From: Clostridiaceae bacterium | GTDB taxonomy: Bacteria > Bacillota > Clostridia > Clostridiales > Clostridiaceae | Length of the DNA stretch: 35,212 bases | Direction: 5' to 3' | NCBI GenBank assembly: GCA_014380625.1 | Contig: JACMJL010000061.1 | Location: forward strand, 1 to 35,212 | Part shown: in pieces, positions 1 through 8,867 of the stretch | How positions within the stretch are numbered: position 1 is the first letter of the stretch | How the letters are laid out: each line of letters opens with the position of its first letter | Notes under the pieces: generated by a model | The model's database searches: none | Seen by the model: only the letters and a program-made list of their open reading frames with translations | Told to the model about the DNA's origin: nothing | Translations under genes and position numbers: made by a program

Positions 1-2
1 TA

Positions 3-233
3 TATAACGCTAGTAGAGAAACCTACTCCATCAGCAAGTCTATTTTTTTGGCAGTAGGCTTAGTGTTTTTCTATGCTTGTACAGATGAAATACATCAACT
101 TTTCGTTAAAGGAAGATCAGGTAGATTCAGAGATGTAATGATAGATACAAGTGGTGGCGCTACGGCAATGTTATCAGTATGTCTATTGTCGTTTACAAAA
201 GCAGCTTCGCTGTTGAAAAAAAATTCTAACTAA
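3..233 (+). CDS. VanZ-like family protein (C-terminal part)
   Basis: The reading frame is open at the left window edge, so only about 76 C-terminal residues are present. The segment DEIHQLFVKGRSGRFRDV followed by MIDTSGG is the conserved core of VanZ-like membrane proteins, which typically read DE.HQ.FVPGR.....DV..D..G. A hydrophobic helix precedes the motif (LAVGLVFFYAC) and another follows it (ATAMLSVCLLSF), consistent with an integral membrane protein. VanZ homologues are linked to low-level teicoplanin or lipoglycopeptide tolerance in some Firmicutes, but most chromosomal copies have no known role. The true start lies outside the window. The TTG at 48 lies inside the conserved region and is unlikely to be a start. 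Confidence 0.8.
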   Translation, partial: YNASRETYSISKSIFLAVGLVFFYACTDEIHQLFVKGRSGRFRDVMIDTSGGATAMLSVCLLSFTKAASLLKKNSN

Positions 234-361
234 ATATTAATAATGAAAATCTAGCATTAGTGCTTATTATTTCAGGGTTATTTGTTAAATTAATAGAAGA
301 TATTTTAATGTTTATAGTATAATGGTAATGGGATTGTTAATTTTGAAAGGGGTTAGGCATA

Positions 362-1459
362 ATGATTTATAATGAATATGGTAAGACAGGCAAGAAGGTA
401 TCTGCTATCGGCTTTGGGGGAATGCGTTTTAGAAAAGAGGATTACGAAAAATCTCTTTATGAGGCGGCAAAGGTTGCAGTTAGGGCAAATGAATTAGGTG
501 TTAACTATTTTGATACAGCTCCTTTTTATTGTGATGATAAAAGTGAAGCTGTTATGGGGGAAGCTTTTAAATATATGAAAAACCCTTTTTATGTATCTAC
601 TAAAAGTGGTATTTCTAGTGAGAAAGATTCATCAGCAGTTAGAAAAAGAATCGATGGATCCCTTAAAAGACTAGGCATTGAAAAAATAAATTTCTTTCAT
701 ATGTGGTGTATTTTAAATTTAGAGCAATATAGACAAGTGATGGCTCCGGGTGGTCCTTATGAAGGAGCATTAAAAGCAAAGGAAGAGGGATTAATTGAAC
801 ATATTGTTTTTTCTACACATTGTAATGGAGATGAAATTGAAACAATAGTTAATGAAGGTTATTTTGAAGGCATAACACTTGGCTATAATGCAACTAACTT
901 TGCTTTTAGGCAAAAGGGGATTAAAGCTGCTCATAAAATGGGGCTTGGAGTAGTTACTATGAATCCTTTAGGGGGTGGAATTATTCCTCAAAATCCTAAT
1001 TTTTATTCTTTTATTAAAGAGAATGAACAGGATACACTTGTGCAAGCTGCTCTAAAGTTTAATGCTTCACATAAGGAAATAACTGTAACATTAGCAGGTA
1101 TGGGATCAATAGAAGAAGTAGAAGAAAATGTTAAGGCTGGAGAAAATATTGGAGAGATGACTGAAGAAAAGTTAATTAGATTCTCAACAAAGATAAATTC
1201 TTCATTGGATGCTCTTTGTACTGGATGTCAATATTGTCTAGGATGTCCAAAGGACATTGAAATACCTAAATTTATGGATGCTTATAATATGTATATACTT
1301 AGTAACAAAAATGAAGAAATTTCTAATCGCTTAAAATGGCATTGGGGCATGGATACGAAAAAAGCGGCAGAGTGTATTTCTTGTGGGATATGCGAAAAAA
1401 AGTGTACTCAACATCTTCCAATAATCGAAAGACTTAGACAAGTGGCTAATATAGAATAG
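362..1459 (+). CDS. Aldo/keto reductase with C-terminal 4Fe-4S ferredoxin-like domain
   Basis: This 365-residue protein has an N-terminal aldo/keto reductase TIM barrel (about residues 1-270), opening YGKTGKKVSAIGFGGMRF. The expected catalytic residues are visible: Asp and Tyr in FDTAPFY, Lys in VSTKSG and His in FFHMW. The C-terminal third carries cysteine clusters CTGCQYCLGCPKDIEIP and CISCGICEKKC, the pattern of a ferredoxin-like domain binding one or two 4Fe-4S clusters. This architecture is common in anaerobes and suggests electron exchange with an iron-sulfur carrier as well as, or instead of, NAD(P)H; the substrate cannot be told. The start is ATG with GAAAGGGG upstream. The AIM24-family gene follows closely on the same strand and may be cotranscribed. 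A second member of the family lies at 10009-11142. Confidence 0.9.
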   Translation: MIYNEYGKTGKKVSAIGFGGMRFRKEDYEKSLYEAAKVAVRANELGVNYFDTAPFYCDDKSEAVMGEAFKYMKNPFYVSTKSGISSEKDSSAVRKRIDGSLKRLGIEKINFFHMWCILNLEQYRQVMAPGGPYEGALKAKEEGLIEHIVFSTHCNGDEIETIVNEGYFEGITLGYNATNFAFRQKGIKAAHKMGLGVVTMNPLGGGIIPQNPNFYSFIKENEQDTLVQAALKFNASHKEITVTLAGMGSIEEVEENVKAGENIGEMTEEKLIRFSTKINSSLDALCTGCQYCLGCPKDIEIPKFMDAYNMYILSNKNEEISNRLKWHWGMDTKKAAECISCGICEKKCTQHLPIIERLRQVANIE

Positions 1460-1488
1460 TATACACTAGGTGAAAAGGAGTGATTTCA

Positions 1489-2175
1489 TTGGATTATAAA
1501 ATACTTTATCAAGATGCATTTCCCATTGTACAGGCGACCTTACAAAAGGGAGAGAGTATAAAGGCAGAATCAGATGCTATGGTAACTATGTCCCCTACCA
1601 TAGATGTAGAAGGAAGTGTGGAAGGTGGACTTCTACAAGGGTTAGGAAGGATGTTGGCAGGCGAAAAATTCTTTTTTCAACTTTTATCTGCTAGAAGAGG
1701 ACCTGGTGAAGTTTTGTTAGCACCTTCAATTCCAGGGGGAATAATTGATGTTGAATTAGATGGCTCCTATGGATTATGTGTTCAAAAGGATGGTTTTCTT
1801 GCGGGGAGTCAAGGTATTGAGGTTTCAACACAGATGCAGAATCTTACTAAAGGATTATTCTCCGGCGAGGGTTTTTTTATAGTAAAAATTAAAGGTACAG
1901 GAACTGTTTTTGTTAATTCTTATGGAGCTATTCATGCAGTAAATGTACCTGATAATGAAGAGGTTATTATTGATAATGGACATCTAGTTGCCTGGCCAGA
2001 TTATATGAGCTTTACTATGGAGAAGGCAGCTTCAAAGGGCTGGGTATCAAGTTTGACCTCAGGTGAAGGAATAGTGTGTAGATTTAGAGGACCGGGAACA
2101 GTATTAATTCAGACTCGTAATCCTAAAGGTTTTGCAGGTTGGATTCGTAAACTTTTGCCACCTCCACGAGGGTAA
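1489..2175 (+). CDS. AIM24 / TIGR00266 family protein
   Basis: This protein of about 228 residues belongs to the AIM24 (formerly DUF124) family. The signs are repeated beta-strand blocks rich in glycine, such as EGSVEGGLLQGLGRMLAGE, LLAPSIPGGIIDVEL and FFIVKIKGTGTVFVNSYGA. The family folds as a beta-barrel or trimer resembling tryptophan-RNA-binding attenuation protein; its bacterial function is unknown. I place the start at TTG 1489: the Shine-Dalgarno AAAAGGAG runs up to and overlaps a GTG at 1480, whereas the TTG has an 8-base spacer. The C-terminus ends in LPPPRG, and the same family often ends in a short proline or glycine tail. The gene sits 29 bases after the aldo/keto reductase. Confidence 0.85.
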   Translation: MDYKILYQDAFPIVQATLQKGESIKAESDAMVTMSPTIDVEGSVEGGLLQGLGRMLAGEKFFFQLLSARRGPGEVLLAPSIPGGIIDVELDGSYGLCVQKDGFLAGSQGIEVSTQMQNLTKGLFSGEGFFIVKIKGTGTVFVNSYGAIHAVNVPDNEEVIIDNGHLVAWPDYMSFTMEKAASKGWVSSLTSGEGIVCRFRGPGTVLIQTRNPKGFAGWIRKLLPPPRG

Positions 2176-2230
2176 ACATATGGATGTCTCAAAATAGTGA
2201 GAACAAAGACTTTTTTTATCATATACAAAT

Positions 2231-2328
2231 CCTGTAGCCTAAAATTTTATGTTATAGATTACCTCACTGTGCCAACAAGACTAAGGCTATGTGGGATAAT
2301 CACGTCATATGAAATCCCAGGCTGCAGG
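2231..2328. other. Potential long hairpin between convergent genes
   Basis: CCTGTAGCC (2231-2239) can pair with GGCTGCAGG (2320-2328) with one G-U pair, enclosing about 80 bases. Inside, TAGCCT (2235-2240) can alternatively pair with AGGCTA (2284-2289), and GGGAT (2293-2297) with ATCCC (2314-2318). The segment lies between the 3' ends of the AIM24 gene and the diguanylate cyclase gene, so it may act as a terminator region. There is no clean T-run, so a terminator call is weak. Confidence 0.35.
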
Positions 2329-2339
2329 AAATATTATTT

Positions 2340-4574
2340 CTAGAAATTATATTCATTAATGCTTGCAATTTGATTTCGTCCTCTTTCTTTAGCTAAGTAA
2401 AGGGCATTATCTGCTTTTCTAATAAATTCATTTATTGTTATATTGAAATGGGGAATAATTGAAGTAACACCAATTGAACATGTAACTATATCTGATACTT
2501 CTGAGAACTCATGGATAATGTGTAATGTAGCTATTCTATTTTTAAGATTATTACTAAATGTTAATGCAGTTTCTAAAGCACAATTTGGTAAAATGATTAT
2601 AAACTCATCTCCACCATAGCGAGAGACAAAATGTGTTAGTTCTTTAAAACTAGATAATGCGTCAGCAATTTTTATTATACAGTTGTCACCCTCAATATGA
2701 CCATAATTATCGTTATATTCCTTAAAGTAATCTATATCAAGTAGAATCAATGAGATGTATTCTCTTGCCAGTACACTACTATCCCAAACTGTATTAAAAT
2801 AACTATCAAATTTTCGTCTGTTAGCAATACCGGTCATAGCATCATTTTCAGACAAGTGTAGAAGCTTTTCATTTAATTCTTCGGATTCTTGTTGTATAAT
2901 TTTTCTCCTATGGATTTCTTTTTCTAGTTCCATGGATTTTATAGCATTATTTACTGCTATGGCGGCATAGGAAGATAGTGATTTTATCATTTCCTTAGAA
3001 TAAGCAGTAATTGCATTTTTTTCCCTACTTTGAACTGTCATTACTCCAATAATTTCATTATTAATGAAGAGAGGGCAGAAAATAAGTGAATTCAATTCAA
3101 AATTGCTTTTTAATTTAAAGGAGTCATAGGTTTCTTCATCTAAATACTTAGGGAATTCTGTACTTAGATCATTGATAATAATAACTTTACCACTTTTTAT
3201 ACAGGTGGCAAAAAAACTATACTTATTACTCATATAAGTACTAGGTTTTTTTACTCTTTTTTCGTTTTCCATAACATCCAAGTACTCTATAACAGCATTT
3301 TCTTCATGATAAAGTCCTATTCCAAATAAATCTATATTCATAAAGGTTTTTATACTTGAATGGAGTATCTCAACTATCTCACTTAAATTAAGGGTGGCAG
3401 TGATTTTTTGTCCTAAAGCACTAATAATAGAAATATTTTCTACTATTAATTTAAGTTCTTCAGATTTTATCCTTAAGCGTTGATTTTTTTCAGCCATATC
3501 TCTTTTTTCATTTTCGATTTGTTGTATTTTCTTTTGAACACTGATACTATTAATTCTAAGTTTATGTAAGGATTCTAAAAAGGTTTTTTCATATTCGTAA
3601 TACATTTTAAAATATTTATAGGCTGTTTGATAATCTCCCAGCCTTTCATGAAACTTAGCGAGGAGAGCGGCTAATTCAGGAGCTTTTTCTAATAAATTAT
3701 TTCCTATGGATAAATCATAAGCAGTTTGTAGTGCTTTTAATGCACCATTATCATCTTTTCTATATTCTAAAAATTTATAATAATGAATGTATAGATCAAT
3801 TCTATAATAAGGAGCTGATTCTTCTTCATTAAAATTCATAGCTTTTTCAAAATAGCATTGGGCTTTTATAAGGTCATTTTTCTTCCAATATATTAAGCCT
3901 AAAAATTTATAAGCTTCCGCTTCTAGCAATTTATAGTTATACTTCTCCATATACTTTAAAGATTTGTGAGTAAAAATGGATGCTTTATAATAACTTCCGG
4001 TTAAATAATATATTTGACCTAAACTTAATAGAATTACCCCTTTAGATGAAGAAAAGGCTAACTTTTTATCAATTTTATAAGCCATATAATAATATTTGAA
4101 CGCTTCCTTATAATCTTTAAGAAAGTTATAAATTTCTGCAATATTATTTAAGACAATTACCATTGAACTTTTAGTAGATGAAAAGGAGTAAAAATTTTTA
4201 CCTGTATCAATTTCTTTAGCCACTGTTTCAGCAGTAGTATAAAATTCCATACTTCTTTCATAATCACCAAGCTCAAAAAATATAACACCAAATAGAATAT
4301 ATATGCCTAATTGAAGATCCAATATACCTTCTTTAATAAAAAAGTCTAGGGATATAAAAAGTATATCTAGAGCCTTTGAGTAATTTCCTGTATTAACGTA
4401 AACTTCACTCAATCTGTAGAGGGATAATGCACGGCCTAAGGGATAGTCTATTTTTTCAGACAAAGATAGAGCTTCTAAAGAAGAGTCCATAGTAGCCTTA
4501 CAATCTTTGAATCTATTAGTATTAGCATCTTCTATAAGTTTGTTTATTTTTTCAATTATATTAATTCTATCCAT
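2340..4574 (-). CDS. Diguanylate cyclase with TPR, GAF and GGDEF domains
   Basis: The 744-residue cytoplasmic protein has no signal peptide or membrane segment. Residues about 40-330 are tetratricopeptide repeats (for example SKALDILFISLDFF, EAFKYYYMAYKIDKKLA, LGDYQTAYKYFKMYYEYE). A coiled coil around residues 340-380 leads into a GAF domain at about 390-550 and a GGDEF domain at about 575-740. The active-site motif is intact (SRYGGDEFIII), as is the DIDYFKEYNDNYGH metal and substrate segment, so it should make cyclic di-GMP from two GTP. The allosteric inhibitory RxxD, normally five residues before GGDEF, is absent (ELTH there), so product inhibition at that site is not expected. The TPR and GAF parts probably sense a partner protein and a small ligand. 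The start is ATG with GGAG seven bases upstream. It is divergent from the MFS gene. Confidence 0.92.
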   Translation of the reverse strand: MDRINIIEKINKLIEDANTNRFKDCKATMDSSLEALSLSEKIDYPLGRALSLYRLSEVYVNTGNYSKALDILFISLDFFIKEGILDLQLGIYILFGVIFFELGDYERSMEFYTTAETVAKEIDTGKNFYSFSSTKSSMVIVLNNIAEIYNFLKDYKEAFKYYYMAYKIDKKLAFSSSKGVILLSLGQIYYLTGSYYKASIFTHKSLKYMEKYNYKLLEAEAYKFLGLIYWKKNDLIKAQCYFEKAMNFNEEESAPYYRIDLYIHYYKFLEYRKDDNGALKALQTAYDLSIGNNLLEKAPELAALLAKFHERLGDYQTAYKYFKMYYEYEKTFLESLHKLRINSISVQKKIQQIENEKRDMAEKNQRLRIKSEELKLIVENISIISALGQKITATLNLSEIVEILHSSIKTFMNIDLFGIGLYHEENAVIEYLDVMENEKRVKKPSTYMSNKYSFFATCIKSGKVIIINDLSTEFPKYLDEETYDSFKLKSNFELNSLIFCPLFINNEIIGVMTVQSREKNAITAYSKEMIKSLSSYAAIAVNNAIKSMELEKEIHRRKIIQQESEELNEKLLHLSENDAMTGIANRRKFDSYFNTVWDSSVLAREYISLILLDIDYFKEYNDNYGHIEGDNCIIKIADALSSFKELTHFVSRYGGDEFIIILPNCALETALTFSNNLKNRIATLHIIHEFSEVSDIVTCSIGVTSIIPHFNITINEFIRKADNALYLAKERGRNQIASINEYNF

Positions 4575-4734
4575 TTAGCTACTCCATTTAATTTTTAATT
4601 TTAGGTGAGCCTTAATATCTACTATTATTCCATATGAATGAAAATAATAAACAAGAATTTTATGACTAATAGGTTTTATGAATTTAGTATGGTAATATTA
4701 TATAATTGGGTTACAGAAGGAGAAGATACTAAAT

Positions 4735-6207
4735 ATGAATGCTAGAAAAAGAAATATAACTATTGCGCTAATGGTGGCAATGTTTCTTGGTGCAGTCGAA
4801 GGAACTGTAGTAACTAATGCTGTGCCGACAATAGTGAGAGATCTAAAAGGGTTTGAATTAATAAGCTGGGTATTTTCATTATATTTACTTACTTCAGCAG
4901 TATCAACTCCCATTTATGGTAAGTTAGCAGACTTATATGGAAGAAAAAATATTCTCTCCATTGGTATTGTGATATTTTTAATTGGAAGTTGTCTTTGTGG
5001 TTTATCTCAAAATATGTATCAACTTATAGCTTTTCGAACTTTACAGGGGCTTGGTGCAGGGTCTATTTTCACAATAACCTACACCATAGTTGGAGATGTT
5101 TTTACCTTTGAGGAAAGGGCTAAAATTCAAGGTTGGCTTAGTACTGTATGGGGAGTGGCGAGTTTAATGGGTCCTTTTTTAGGGGGCTTTTTAATTGATA
5201 ACCTTTCTTGGCACTGGATTTTCTTCATAAATTTACCTTTTGGGATATTGTCCGTGATACTTTTGGAAAAGTATCTTAAAGAGGATTTTGAAAAGAAGAA
5301 GCCTAGAATTGATTATCTAGGTACTATTGTGCTTTCTATCTCTATAGTAATTTTATTATATGGCTTTTTAACCGGTGAAAAAAGTAAACTAGGATATACT
5401 AACACCGTAATTCTTTGTATGTTGATTTCGTTTTCTTTGTTTTTATTATTTTATTTCATAGAAAAGAGAGTTATTGAGCCAATTATACCCTTTGAAGTTT
5501 TCACAAGAACAAGTACTATTGTTAATATAATAAGTTTTTTTACCGCAGCAACCTTGATAGCCATGGATGTATATATACCTATATATGTGCAAAATGTTTT
5601 AGGTTATAGCGCCACGATTTCGGGGTTTTCAATGGCCCCAATGTCAATAACTTGGCTTTTATCTTCATTTATATTAGCCAAATCTATCCCAAGATATGGT
5701 GAGAAAGTAGTAGTGGCAATTAGCACTTTAATTCTTTTGGCAAGCTGCTTGCTATTACCTACATTAGGTATTAACTCACCCTTGTTATTAGTGATAATTT
5801 ATGCTTGCATTATGGGATTTGGATTTGGTGGGTGTTTTACTACTTTAACAATAGTAGTGCAATCATCTGTGGATTTTACTAAAAGAGGTGTTGCTACGTC
5901 AACAAATGCCCTTGTCCGTACGCTAGGACAGACCATAGCAGTAAGCGTATTTGGGGGAGTATTTAATTTAAGTATAGTTAAATATTTTAGCAATATTGGG
6001 ATAAAGGGGGTAGAACCTAATAATCTTTATTCAGATATGGCTTTAAATAGTGGAATAACACCTGATAATATAAAAGCTTCTTTAAATTCAGGATTACATA
6101 CATTATTCATAATGTTAATATTAATCATAATTATTTGTGTGGGACTTTCATTAACTCTTTCGAGTAGCCTAAAAAATAAAAAGGCAATAAAAAAGGAATT
6201 TGTTTAA
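4735..6207 (+). CDS. MFS drug exporter, DHA2 (14-TMS, EmrB/QacA) family
   Basis: This 490-residue protein is hydrophobic throughout, with about 14 membrane helices as in the DHA2 group of the major facilitator superfamily. The conserved loop 2-3 motif is present as GKLADLYGRKN, and motif C-like residues appear in TVWGVASLMGPFLGGFL. The N-terminus (VAMFLGAVEGTVVTNAVPTIVRDL) matches the usual LD.TVVNVALP motif 1 in position. These proteins expel drugs or other amphiphiles in exchange for protons; the substrate here is unknown. The RBS is GAAGGAGAAG, about 9 bases before ATG. The gene is followed at 6270 by citrate synthase, with a possible separate promoter between them. No adjacent TetR or MarR regulator was found. 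Confidence 0.9.
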   Translation: MNARKRNITIALMVAMFLGAVEGTVVTNAVPTIVRDLKGFELISWVFSLYLLTSAVSTPIYGKLADLYGRKNILSIGIVIFLIGSCLCGLSQNMYQLIAFRTLQGLGAGSIFTITYTIVGDVFTFEERAKIQGWLSTVWGVASLMGPFLGGFLIDNLSWHWIFFINLPFGILSVILLEKYLKEDFEKKKPRIDYLGTIVLSISIVILLYGFLTGEKSKLGYTNTVILCMLISFSLFLLFYFIEKRVIEPIIPFEVFTRTSTIVNIISFFTAATLIAMDVYIPIYVQNVLGYSATISGFSMAPMSITWLLSSFILAKSIPRYGEKVVVAISTLILLASCLLLPTLGINSPLLLVIIYACIMGFGFGGCFTTLTIVVQSSVDFTKRGVATSTNALVRTLGQTIAVSVFGGVFNLSIVKYFSNIGIKGVEPNNLYSDMALNSGITPDNIKASLNSGLHTLFIMLILIIIICVGLSLTLSSSLKNKKAIKKEFV

Positions 6208-6269
6208 TAGTTATCGAATGTAATGTATAATTAAAACTCTGTAGATACTAGTTTGGGGGGTGTTTTTTT

Positions 6270-7619
6270 ATGGAGGATATTAAATTAGAAGAATTTGAAG
6301 AAATAATGTTTGAAAAAGTAAGGAATAGTATTAATCCGGAATTGTACAGTAAGTATCAAGTAAAGCGTGGGCTTAGAGATTTAGATGGTAGAGGGGTACT
6401 GGTAGGTTTAACTGAGATTGGAGAAGTACACTCATATATTGTGGACGAAAATGAAATGATCCCTATTCCCGGGAAGTTGATGTATAGAGGCCTTGACATA
6501 GAAAATATTGTAGAGGGATTTCTTAAGGACGATAGATATGGATTTGAAGAAACCTGCTATTTATTAATTTTTGGAGAGTTGCCTAGTAAAAAGGAATTAG
6601 AAAATTTTGTAAACGTCCTTTCGAAATATAGAAAGTTACCTGATGATTTTGTTCGAGATATTATATTGAAGATGGCCAGTAAAGATATAATGAATTCTTT
6701 AGCAAGAAGTGTATTAGCTTTTTATAGTTTAGATGATAAGGCAGAAGATACCACCATTAAAAATGTGTTAAGACAATGTCTAACTATGATTGCATGTTTT
6801 CCTCTTATGGCGGTATATGGATATCAAGCTTATTCCCATTATCATGACAATAATAGTTTGATTATTCACAGTCCTTGTCCTAATTTAAGTACTGCGGAAA
6901 ATATATTACACATGCTTAGACCTGATAGTAAATATACCAAGTTGGAGGCCAAACTTTTAGATCTTGCACTAGTACTTCATGCAGAACATGGTGGTGGTAA
7001 TAATTCCTCTTTTGTAACCCATGTTGTTACCTCAACTGGTTCAGATACCTATTCTGTAATTGCAGCTGCCCTTGGCTCTTTGAAAGGTCCAAGACATGGC
7101 GGTGCAAATATAAAAGTCATTCAAATGTTTGAGGATATGAAGCAAAATTTAAAAAGTTGGGAATATGATAGTGAAATAGAGAGCTACCTTGATAGAATTC
7201 TTAACAAGCAAGCTTTCGATTGCTCAGGGCTTATCTATGGTATAGGGCATGCTGTTTATTCTATATCTGATCCTAGAACTGTAATTTTTAAAGAGTACGT
7301 TGCACAGCTTGCAAAAGAAAAGGGGTTAGAAAAAGAATATAACCTATATGCAAAGGTAGAAAAAATCGCACCTCAGATAGTTGCAAAAAAACGTAAAATC
7401 TATAAAGGTGTTTCTGCTAACGTGGACTTTTATTCAGGGTTTGTATATAAAATGTTAGGTATACCTTCAGAAATGTATACACCTATTTTTGCTATTTCAA
7501 GGATATCTGGTTGGAGCGCACATCGTATTGAAGAGATTGTAAATGATGGCAAAATAATTAGACCAGCATATAAATGTGTTTCAAAAAGACGAGATTATGT
7601 TGCCATACAAGATAGATAA
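6270..7619 (+). CDS. gltA: Citrate synthase (citrate/2-methylcitrate synthase family)
   Basis: This 449-residue protein condenses acetyl-CoA and oxaloacetate to citrate in the cytoplasm. Family landmarks are clear: GKLMYRGLDIENIVEGF near residue 70, HAEHGGGNNSSF (first catalytic His), GSLKGPRHGGAN, and GIGHAVYSISDPR with the second catalytic His. The catalytic Asp is in NVDFYSGF, and CoA-binding SGWSAHRIEEI follows. The RBS is GGGGGGTG with a seven-T spacer before ATG. A possible promoter precedes it (TATAAT at 6226-6231). No aconitase or isocitrate dehydrogenase gene is adjacent, which fits the scattered, incomplete citrate cycles of clostridia, where the enzyme feeds glutamate synthesis. 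A 2-methylcitrate synthase role cannot be excluded from sequence alone, but no propionate genes are near. Confidence 0.9.
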   Translation: MEDIKLEEFEEIMFEKVRNSINPELYSKYQVKRGLRDLDGRGVLVGLTEIGEVHSYIVDENEMIPIPGKLMYRGLDIENIVEGFLKDDRYGFEETCYLLIFGELPSKKELENFVNVLSKYRKLPDDFVRDIILKMASKDIMNSLARSVLAFYSLDDKAEDTTIKNVLRQCLTMIACFPLMAVYGYQAYSHYHDNNSLIIHSPCPNLSTAENILHMLRPDSKYTKLEAKLLDLALVLHAEHGGGNNSSFVTHVVTSTGSDTYSVIAAALGSLKGPRHGGANIKVIQMFEDMKQNLKSWEYDSEIESYLDRILNKQAFDCSGLIYGIGHAVYSISDPRTVIFKEYVAQLAKEKGLEKEYNLYAKVEKIAPQIVAKKRKIYKGVSANVDFYSGFVYKMLGIPSEMYTPIFAISRISGWSAHRIEEIVNDGKIIRPAYKCVSKRRDYVAIQDR

Positions 7620-7640
7620 AACCTGTTTCAGATATCTTAG

Positions 7641-7686
7641 AAGAAAAAGAGGAATAATTAATTTATTCCCCTTTTTCTTATTTTTT
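7641..7686 (+). terminator. Rho-independent terminator after citrate synthase
   Basis: A 17-base arm (7641-7657) pairs with 7663-7679 with one mismatch and a five-base loop, followed by TATTTTTT. It ends the citrate synthase transcript. Confidence 0.85.
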
Positions 7687-7732
7687 GAGGATATGGGGTA
7701 GCATCACAAGGCACTTTTTTCATACTATAGTA

Positions 7733-7790
7733 TTTAATGTTCCCAATTGTAAGGATTCATCATAAATTATATTGGGAATAACATTTTAAA
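7733..7790 (+). promoter_or_regulatory. Imperfect hairpin and possible SigK-type -10 upstream of the collagen-like gene
   Basis: TGTTCCCAAT (7738-7747) pairs with ATTGGGAA(TA)ACA (7771-7783), and flanking TTTAA/TTAAA bases extend the stem, giving a hairpin of about 15-18 pairs with bulges. It ends about 40 bases before the ATG. Just upstream is CATACTATA at 7721-7729, which matches the sporulation SigK -10 consensus CATANNNTA, but no AC-type -35 lies at the usual distance. If that promoter were used, the hairpin would be in the 5' untranslated RNA. This is inference. Confidence 0.35.
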
Positions 7791-7830
7791 AGTCAAACTA
7801 TAATTATGAGAAAGTGAGGTAAATTAGCTT

Positions 7831-8799
7831 ATGTCAAGTCGTAAAATGTCCTATGATTCGGATAAGGACAATAATTATTTGAAAAATATATGGGATGATA
7901 AAAACAAATATAGTAATAATGATGAATTGAGAAGAAAATATTGCAGAACAGGAGAAGTAGGACCAATGGGACCAATGGGAGCAACAGGAACAACGGGAAC
8001 AACAGGAACAATAGCGACAACAACAGCGACAACAGCGACAATAGCAACAACAGCGACAATAGCAACAACAGCAACAACAGGCTTAATAGGAACTGCGGGA
8101 GCTCAGGGACCAATAGGACCACAAGGACCTCAAGGTCCAATAGGAGCACAAGGTCCAATAGGAGCCCAGGGTCCTCCAGGTCAAACTGGAGAAATGGGAA
8201 AACCGGGACCAATGGGTCCGACTGGTCCAATAGGAGAAACAGGAAAAGCAGGAGCAATTGGACCACAGGGTAAACAAGGAATTCCAGGAGTAATTGGATC
8301 CCAAGGACCTATAGGAGCACAAGGTCAAGCGGGAGTACAAGGACAAGTAGGACCACAGGGACCTCAAGGTATACAGGGTGTAACAGGACCGAGTGGTGCT
8401 GGTGAACTCTCTGCATTTGGATATGTTTTTAATATCACAGGAGGTTTAGTTTTAGGGGGCGCAGATCTTAGCTTTACTAATAACTTACTTGGAATGGTTG
8501 GAATAACACATAGGCAGGGCTCAGCAGAGATTTTTGTGACCAAGAGTGGCGTCTATAGCATTAATTTTTTTGTGTATTCAACTAATAATAGAACACAACA
8601 AATAGGTGTAGCGGTTAATGGTACATTGCAGGCTACCTTTAATGCGGGAACAAGTAATGGGGATTTATCTGGTACTGTAATGCTTAGACTAAATGCAGGT
8701 AATTATATTACACTGCGCAATATTGATGACAATATAATATCTTTAACCCCGCCACCTTTCATAAGTGCATATTTATCAGTTTTGAGAGTAGGAGCATAA
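7831..8799 (+). CDS. Collagen-like BclA-type surface glycoprotein candidate
   Basis: This 322-residue protein has a charged N-terminus of about 40 residues, a collagen-like Gly-X-Y region (about residues 41-191; [20 protein letters not shown]) and a compact C-terminal domain of about 130 residues. That domain ([39 protein letters not shown]) resembles the TNF/C1q-like trimerising domain of BclA exosporium proteins. Such proteins form hair-like filaments on spores of Bacillus and Clostridium. Threonine is abundant in X/Y positions, and a glycosyltransferase gene follows directly, so O-glycosylation is likely. Oddity: at residues 62-83 seven alanines stand where glycine should be (codons GCA/GCG), with a one-residue phase slip after the first. 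No signal peptide is seen, as expected for a protein assembled from the mother cell. Confidence 0.88.
   Translation: MSSRKMSYDSDKDNNYLKNIWDDKNKYSNNDELRRKYCRTGEVGPMGPMGATGTTGTTGTIATTTATTATIATTATIATTATTGLIGTAGAQGPIGPQGPQGPIGAQGPIGAQGPPGQTGEMGKPGPMGPTGPIGETGKAGAIGPQGKQGIPGVIGSQGPIGAQGQAGVQGQVGPQGPQGIQGVTGPSGAGELSAFGYVFNITGGLVLGGADLSFTNNLLGMVGITHRQGSAEIFVTKSGVYSINFFVYSTNNRTQQIGVAVNGTLQATFNAGTSNGDLSGTVMLRLNAGNYITLRNIDDNIISLTPPPFISAYLSVLRVGA
8014..8079 (+). repeat. Ala-Thr-Thr tandem tract interrupting the collagen-like repeat
   Basis: Nine-base and related units built on GCx-ACA-ACA or GCx-ACA-ATA repeat here. They encode Ala at residues 62, 66, 69, 72, 75, 78 and 81, each followed by Thr-Thr or Thr-Ile. 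The flanking units are GGA-ACA-ACA, so each unit differs by a single G-to-C change in the first codon. Confidence 0.8.
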
Positions 8800-8813
8800 G
8801 GAGAGAATTAGGT

Positions 8814-8842
8814 TAAGAGGTAGCTTATAGAATTACCTCTTA
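8814..8842 (+). terminator. Stem-loop between collagen-like gene and glycosyltransferase
   Basis: TAAGAGGTA (8814-8822) pairs perfectly with TACCTCTTA (8834-8842) around an 11-base loop and is followed by CTTTATTATATT. The T-run is weak, so it may be a partial terminator that lowers expression of the downstream glycosyltransferase relative to the structural protein. Confidence 0.5.
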
Positions 8843-8867
8843 CTTTATTATATTGGAGGGGCGGGTA

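Noticed and set aside
7700-7730. A confident SigK promoter for the collagen-like gene
   Set aside because: The -10-like CATACTATA is good, but no AC-type -35 lies 16-17 bases upstream, so it is kept as a low-confidence regulatory hint.
7829-8367. Long antisense and frame-shifted reading frames across the collagen-like gene
   Set aside because: They arise from the GC-rich, stop-poor Gly-X-Y repeat. Their low-complexity Leu, Asn/Arg and Ser/Trp products have no family features, while the forward frame has a clear BclA-like C-terminal domain.
8014-8400. Tandem repeats considered as a CRISPR array or minisatellite
   Set aside because: The units are in-frame nine-base collagen codon triplets without unique spacers, so they are coding repeats.
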